Below, piece after piece: positions 60,353-64,000 of a stretch of DNA of 64,000 nt. The translations under genes were made by a program, and so were the position numbers. Within the stretch, counting starts at the first letter, position 1; every line of letters begins with the position of its first letter. Source of the DNA: Paenibacillus pabuli (lineage in GTDB: Bacteria > Bacillota > Bacilli > Paenibacillales > Paenibacillaceae); NCBI RefSeq assembly GCF_039831995.1, contig NZ_JBDOIO010000004.1:62001-126000 (forward strand), in the 5' to 3' direction. Below the pieces are notes generated by a model. It was given only the letters and a program-made list of their open reading frames with translations, was not told where the DNA came from and made no database searches.

Positions 60353-61669
60353 ATGGCCTATTTTGAATCCGTTAATAAAATCGCATTTGAAGGCAAAGAC
60401 TCCACCAATCCTTTTTCATTCAAACATTATAATCCGGAAGAAGTTGTTGCTGGCAAAACGATGGAAGAGCACTTCCGTTTCGGCATGGCTTACTGGCATA
60501 CATTAACTGCAGGCGGCAGTGATCCGTTCGGTGCAGAGACAGCTGTTCGTTCTTGGGATAAATACTCGGGTCTGGACCTCGCGAAGGTACGCGTGGAAGC
60601 GGCTTTTGAATTTTTGGAAAAAATGAATCTCCCGTTCTTCTGTTTCCACGATGTGGACATCGCACCAGAAGGCAACAGCCTGCGTGAGTTCTACAGCAAC
60701 ATCGACACGATCGTTGACCTGATTGAAGACCACATGAAATCCAGCGGCAAAAAACTGCTCTGGAACACGGCGAACATGTTCTCCAACCCGCGCTTCATGT
60801 TTGGTGCAGCTTCCACATGCAATGCTGACGTGTACGCACATGCAGCAGCGCAAATCAAGAAAGGTCTAGAAGTGGGTAAACGTCTGGGCGCTGAAAACTA
60901 TGTATTCTGGGGCGGCCGTGAAGGTTACGACACATTGCTGAACACAGACATGCAGCTGGAGCAGGACAACATTGCCCGCATGTTCCACATGGCTGTAGAC
61001 TACGCGAAGGAAATTGGCTTTGACGCACAATTCCTGATCGAGCCTAAACCAAAAGAGCCAACGAAACACCAATATGACTATGATGCAGCGACTTCCATTG
61101 CATTCCTGCAAAAATACGGTTTGGACAAACACTTCAAACTGAACCTGGAAGCAAACCATGCGACTCTGGCGGGTCACACATTCGACCACGAAATCCGCGT
61201 TGCCCGCACAAACGGCATGCTCGGTTCCCTCGATGCCAACCAAGGCGACATGCTGATCGGTTGGGATACGGATGAGTTCCCAGTGGATATGTACGATGCA
61301 ACATTGACGATGTATGAAGTACTGAAAAACGGTGGTATCGGCCGTGGCGGCGTGAACTTCGACGCCAAAGTACGCCGTGGATCCTTCGAAGCAGACGATC
61401 TGTTCCTGGCTCACATCGCAGGTATGGATACGTACGCTAAAGGTCTGAAAGTAGCTGCGAAATTGATCGAAGATCGCGTATTCGATGACTTCATCGAAAA
61501 ACGTTACAGCAGCTTCAAAGAAGGTATCGGTGCTGAGGTTGTTGCAGGCAAAGCGACTCTGGCTTCCCTTGCAGAATACGCACTGAACAACGAAAGCCCA
61601 CGCAAAAACCAATCCGGTCGTCAAGAATTGCTGAGAGCAAAACTCAACCAATACATCTTGGCTGACTAA
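60353..61669 (+). CDS. xylA: Xylose isomerase
   Basis: A 438-residue class II xylose isomerase that converts D-xylose to D-xylulose using two divalent metals. Visible motifs: [12 protein letters not shown] with the active-site His and Asp, the [15 protein letters not shown] signature, [14 protein letters not shown] with metal-binding Glu and Lys, [15 protein letters not shown], and [16 protein letters not shown] lies 10 bp before the ATG. xylB follows, separated by a terminator and a 185-bp structured element. Confidence 0.97.
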   Translation: MAYFESVNKIAFEGKDSTNPFSFKHYNPEEVVAGKTMEEHFRFGMAYWHTLTAGGSDPFGAETAVRSWDKYSGLDLAKVRVEAAFEFLEKMNLPFFCFHDVDIAPEGNSLREFYSNIDTIVDLIEDHMKSSGKKLLWNTANMFSNPRFMFGAASTCNADVYAHAAAQIKKGLEVGKRLGAENYVFWGGREGYDTLLNTDMQLEQDNIARMFHMAVDYAKEIGFDAQFLIEPKPKEPTKHQYDYDAATSIAFLQKYGLDKHFKLNLEANHATLAGHTFDHEIRVARTNGMLGSLDANQGDMLIGWDTDEFPVDMYDATLTMYEVLKNGGIGRGGVNFDAKVRRGSFEADDLFLAHIAGMDTYAKGLKVAAKLIEDRVFDDFIEKRYSSFKEGIGAEVVAGKATLASLAEYALNNESPRKNQSGRQELLRAKLNQYILAD

Positions 61670-61759
61670 TACCGGAATCAACTTGTATAAGCTCGGCTGG
61701 GGACTCTGTCCCTGTATGCAATAGCTTGTACCATGGACGTTGAACAGGCATGACATTCG

Positions 61760-61802
61760 GACCGTCCCCGACTTTCCCCTGGGAAGGCGGGGGCGGTTTT
61801 TT
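61760..61802 (+). terminator. Intrinsic terminator after xylA
   Basis: ACCG-CCCC-CCC pairs with GGG-GGGG-CGGT, a long GC-rich stem with small mismatches, followed by T6 (61797-61802). Confidence 0.85.
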
Positions 61803-61985
61803 GATACCCGAACGGAGTGAGCAGAAAGGACCCGAGCAAGCGGTAGCGTTCGCTCAGAGTTTTCTGAAAGAAAACTGGCTTTGGAAGCATAGGCTTATCC
61901 CTGGATTTCTCCCTTTTCAAAGGGAATAAAGGAAATCCGGGGATAACGGCGATCCGAGGGTTTTCTGATCACGAAGTGACCTCAT
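61803..61985. repeat. Multi-hairpin intergenic element between xylA and xylB
   Basis: Three consecutive inverted repeats fill this stretch: GAGC...GCTC near 61834-61855; AGTTTTCT (61858-61865) with AGAAAACT (61869-61876); and a long composite stem, TTATCCC (61895-61901), GGATTTC (61903-61909), CCCTTT (61911-61916) with AAAGGG (61919-61924), GAAATCC (61932-61938), GGGATAA (61940-61946). A last small repeat, GATCACGAAGTGACC, follows. It codes for nothing. I have the impression that similar sequence recurs between genes in Paenibacillus genomes, but no second copy is in this window. Confidence 0.5.
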
Positions 61986-62035
61986 GCTCAATAAAGCTTC
62001 TTTTATATAATCATGTTAAGAAACGAGGGATACCC

Positions 62036-63529
62036 ATGAGTTACGTAATTGGTGTCGATTTGGGAACCAGTGCCGTCAAAACGGTGCTGGTTAACCGTGA
62101 AGGAAAAGTGGCGTTTGAAGCGTCCGAGGCTTACCCGCTGCACCAGCCCAAGGCTGGCTACAGTGAGCAGAATCCGGAAGATTGGGTAGAACAGACCATT
62201 GTCTCCCTGCGCAAATTGCTGGAAGTTTCGGGCGTACAGCCTTCGGAGATTGAGGGTCTCAGCTTCTCCGGGCAAATGCATGGACTCGTTCTGGTAGATG
62301 CGGAGGGTAAACCGCTGCGTAATGCCATCCTGTGGAACGATACACGTACGACGGCTCAGTGCCGCCGAATTGAGAAAGTATTGGATACTAAACTGTTAAG
62401 TATCGCCCGGAACCGTGCGCTCGAAGGCTTCACGCTGCCAAAAATCCTGTGGGTACAGGAAAACGAACCAGAGCTGCTGCAGCAAGCATCCTTATTCCTG
62501 CTGCCGAAGGACTATGTTCGTTATCGCCTGACTGGCGATTATGCCATGGATTATTCGGATGCAGCCGGTACATTGCTGCTGGACGTCGCAGGCAAACAGT
62601 GGAGCAAGGAGATTGCGGAAGCTTTTGAACTGCCGATCTCACTGTGTCCACGTCTCGTGGAATCGTTTGAAGAAGTGGGCACATTGCTGCCTGAGATCGC
62701 AGATCAAACGGGTCTTGCTGCTGCAACCAAAGTATTTGCAGGCGGAGCCGACAATGCGTGCGGGGCTATTGGCGCAGGTATCCTGAGTGAAGGACAGACG
62801 ATGTGCAGCATCGGTACGTCCGGAGTGGTGCTTTCTTACGAAGAACGCAAAGATCTCGATTTCGAAGGTAAAGTACACTTTTTCAACCATGGAGAGAAGG
62901 ATGCCTTCTATATTATGGGGGTAACTCTTGCAGCGGGATACAGCCTGTCCTGGTTTAAGGATACGTTTGCAGCGGACAAATCATTTGATGTGCTCTTGCA
63001 GGACATTGATCAGGTTCCGGCCGGGAGTAACGGATTGTTATTTACTCCTTATATCGTTGGAGAGCGGACACCTCATCCAGATGCGAACATTCGCGGCAGC
63101 TTCATCGGCATGGATGCCGGACATAAGCTGGAACACTTTGGGCGGGCAGTCATGGAAGGAATTACATTCTCCCTGCGGGAATCGATCGATATTCTGCGTG
63201 GTGCAGGCAAAACGGTTAATGAGGTCATCTCCATCGGGGGCGGTGCCAAAAATGAAGCCTGGCTGCAAATGCAGGCGGATATCTTTGACGCCACGATTGT
63301 GAAGCTTGAAAGTGAGCAGGGCCCAGCAATGGGCGCGGCAATGCTTGCAGCGTATGGCTGCGGCTGGTTCCCTTCCTTGCAGGATTGCGCGGCAGCGTTC
63401 ATTCGTCCTGCCAAATCCTATGTACCGAACCCGGAAACGGTAGCGGTCTACGATGGACTCTTTGCGCTGTATCAGGAAGTATATGGACAGACACGTAGCC
63501 TGAATGATCGTCTGGCAGAGTACCGTTAA
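62036..63529 (+). CDS. xylB: Xylulokinase
   Basis: A 497-residue FGGY-family kinase that phosphorylates D-xylulose to xylulose 5-phosphate for the pentose phosphate pathway. The N-terminal VIGVDLGTSAVKTVLV binds phosphate, SFSGQMHGLVLVD is the sugar site, ILWNDTRTTAQC follows, and the C-terminal ISIGGGAKNEAWLQMQADI and GPAMGAAMLAA complete the family pattern. ATG 62036 is preceded by ACGAGGGA; the frame is open 20 codons upstream. I find no clear promoter in the 365 bp after xylA, so it may rely on read-through past the xylA terminator. Confidence 0.96.
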   Translation: MSYVIGVDLGTSAVKTVLVNREGKVAFEASEAYPLHQPKAGYSEQNPEDWVEQTIVSLRKLLEVSGVQPSEIEGLSFSGQMHGLVLVDAEGKPLRNAILWNDTRTTAQCRRIEKVLDTKLLSIARNRALEGFTLPKILWVQENEPELLQQASLFLLPKDYVRYRLTGDYAMDYSDAAGTLLLDVAGKQWSKEIAEAFELPISLCPRLVESFEEVGTLLPEIADQTGLAAATKVFAGGADNACGAIGAGILSEGQTMCSIGTSGVVLSYEERKDLDFEGKVHFFNHGEKDAFYIMGVTLAAGYSLSWFKDTFAADKSFDVLLQDIDQVPAGSNGLLFTPYIVGERTPHPDANIRGSFIGMDAGHKLEHFGRAVMEGITFSLRESIDILRGAGKTVNEVISIGGGAKNEAWLQMQADIFDATIVKLESEQGPAMGAAMLAAYGCGWFPSLQDCAAAFIRPAKSYVPNPETVAVYDGLFALYQEVYGQTRSLNDRLAEYR

Positions 63530-63572
63530 TTCACAACGTTAACCATCCAATATATGCAAATGAAATAACAAG

Positions 63573-63602
63573 AGCACTCGCGGAAGCGGGTGCTTTTTTT
63601 TG
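63573..63602 (+). terminator. Intrinsic terminator after xylB
   Basis: AGCACTCGC (63573-63581) pairs with GCGGGTGCT (63586-63594, one G-U), followed by T8. Confidence 0.85.
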
Positions 63603-63909
63603 TTGTATATGGACAGGAACTGAAGTCACAGAGAACCCAGTAAGTGGGGAGTAGATGGAGAACGGAGTTCTCAGACATAACCCTATCCGGGATATGCATA
63701 GATTTAATATAGAGGGTTGGCATAGGCCCAAAAAGCCAAAAAAAGAAAAATTAAGGTGAGGTCGGTGACAGACCAAGATAAAGGTTTATCTCATAAAAAC
63801 TTTAGCCTGTTAATATGTTCTGAACCAATCCTATATACCATTCGCATCTGCAGACGGATATCAGAAGTCAGGGATAGTAAAAGTCAGCTTAAGACGCGGG
63901 GGTGAGGCT
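63603..63909. other. Intergenic stretch without a recognised feature
   Basis: The 300 bp between the xylB terminator and the next start hold no long open frame, clear promoter pair or strong inverted repeat that I can identify. A purine-rich run occurs at about 63727-63757. Confidence 0.5.
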
Positions 63910-64000
63910 TTGAATGACTGTGAGCAAGACGGCAGACCACATATTACGCTGTCCATGATCGTACGCAATGAAGAACAGCGATATCTTAGCCAGGCGCTGC
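63910..64000 (+). CDS. N-terminus of a probable glycosyltransferase family 2 protein
   Basis: Thirty codons are visible before the window ends. The start is taken as TTG 63910, since GGGGGTGAGG lies immediately upstream. The peptide runs MNDCEQDGRPHITLSMIVRN and then EEQRYLSQAL. The pattern hydrophobic-SMIVRNEE-x5-L is the classic first strand and loop of GT-A glycosyltransferases of family 2, often found with TPR repeats in Firmicutes. Everything beyond is outside the window, so donor and acceptor are unknown. Confidence 0.65.
   Translation, partial: MNDCEQDGRPHITLSMIVRNEEQRYLSQAL

Noticed and set aside
60866..61756. 296-residue open frame on the minus strand
   Set aside because: Antisense shadow of xylA caused by codon bias; no ribosome site and no motif.

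Overview
The window reads as chromosomal DNA of a low- to mid-GC, plant- or soil-associated Firmicute, most likely a Paenibacillus. The evidence is strong AGGAGG-type ribosome sites with GTG and TTG starts, sigma-A promoters with 17-bp spacers, cre-like sites, YesM/YesN and LplA/B/C-type sugar uptake systems, a QoxABCD-type quinol oxidase, and many products that resemble Bacillus subtilis proteins (PdxK, YqkF, YdbP, YbfM/PetA). This assignment is inference; there is no rRNA or marker gene here. I saw no tRNA, rRNA, CRISPR array, prophage or insertion sequence.

Layout. 0-6 kb: end of a stalk-domain protein, a nitroreductase divergent from an HxlR regulator, a BdbC/DsbB-like thiol oxidase with a YtkA-like lipoprotein, an aspartoacylase-like hydrolase, and a three-gene ABC exporter (minus strand). 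6-15 kb: DegV, a two-component/ABC cassette like ycbLMNO, pyridoxal kinase, a second OmpR-type two-component system, then pssA with a PetA-like DedA gene. 15-25 kb: a CPA2 antiporter behind a structured leader, a DUF420 protein, gpmA, an aldo/keto reductase, a thioredoxin, uppP, a TetR regulator, and a polar amino-acid ABC importer with an OsmC protein.

25-44 kb is a carbohydrate-utilisation locus. YesM/YesN senses the sugar, LplB/LplC form the membrane channel, and three tandem paralogous lipoproteins bind ligand. Cytoplasmic GH2, GH95 (fucosidase type) and GH1 enzymes then cut the imported oligosaccharide. No ATPase is encoded, so a shared one elsewhere is likely. The locus splits into several units, most with their own terminator, and carries six AAAACGTTTT sites plus a repeated TGWAAGCACTTWCA operator placed 7-9 bp after the -10 box. 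44.7-48.7 kb: qoxABCD. 48.9-52.3 kb: kduI, a DeoR regulator, kduD and a sugar isomerase/epimerase (uronate catabolism).

52.5-64 kb: homocysteine synthase; a P1B-4 (PfeT-like, iron/cobalt) efflux ATPase behind a Fur-type box and a perfect 31-bp palindrome; a convergent ZIP transporter; thioredoxin reductase with a small redoxin; a small membrane protein; and the xylR/xylA/xylB xylose system, with a multi-hairpin element between xylA and xylB. The right edge cuts a probable glycosyltransferase.

The observations most worth following are the structured leader of the antiporter gene, the repeated operator and leader architecture of the triplicated binding-protein genes, the Fur-box/palindrome leader of the efflux ATPase, and the helically phased repeats before kduI. 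None is a clearly new enzymatic system; the novelty, if any, lies in regulatory DNA and RNA.
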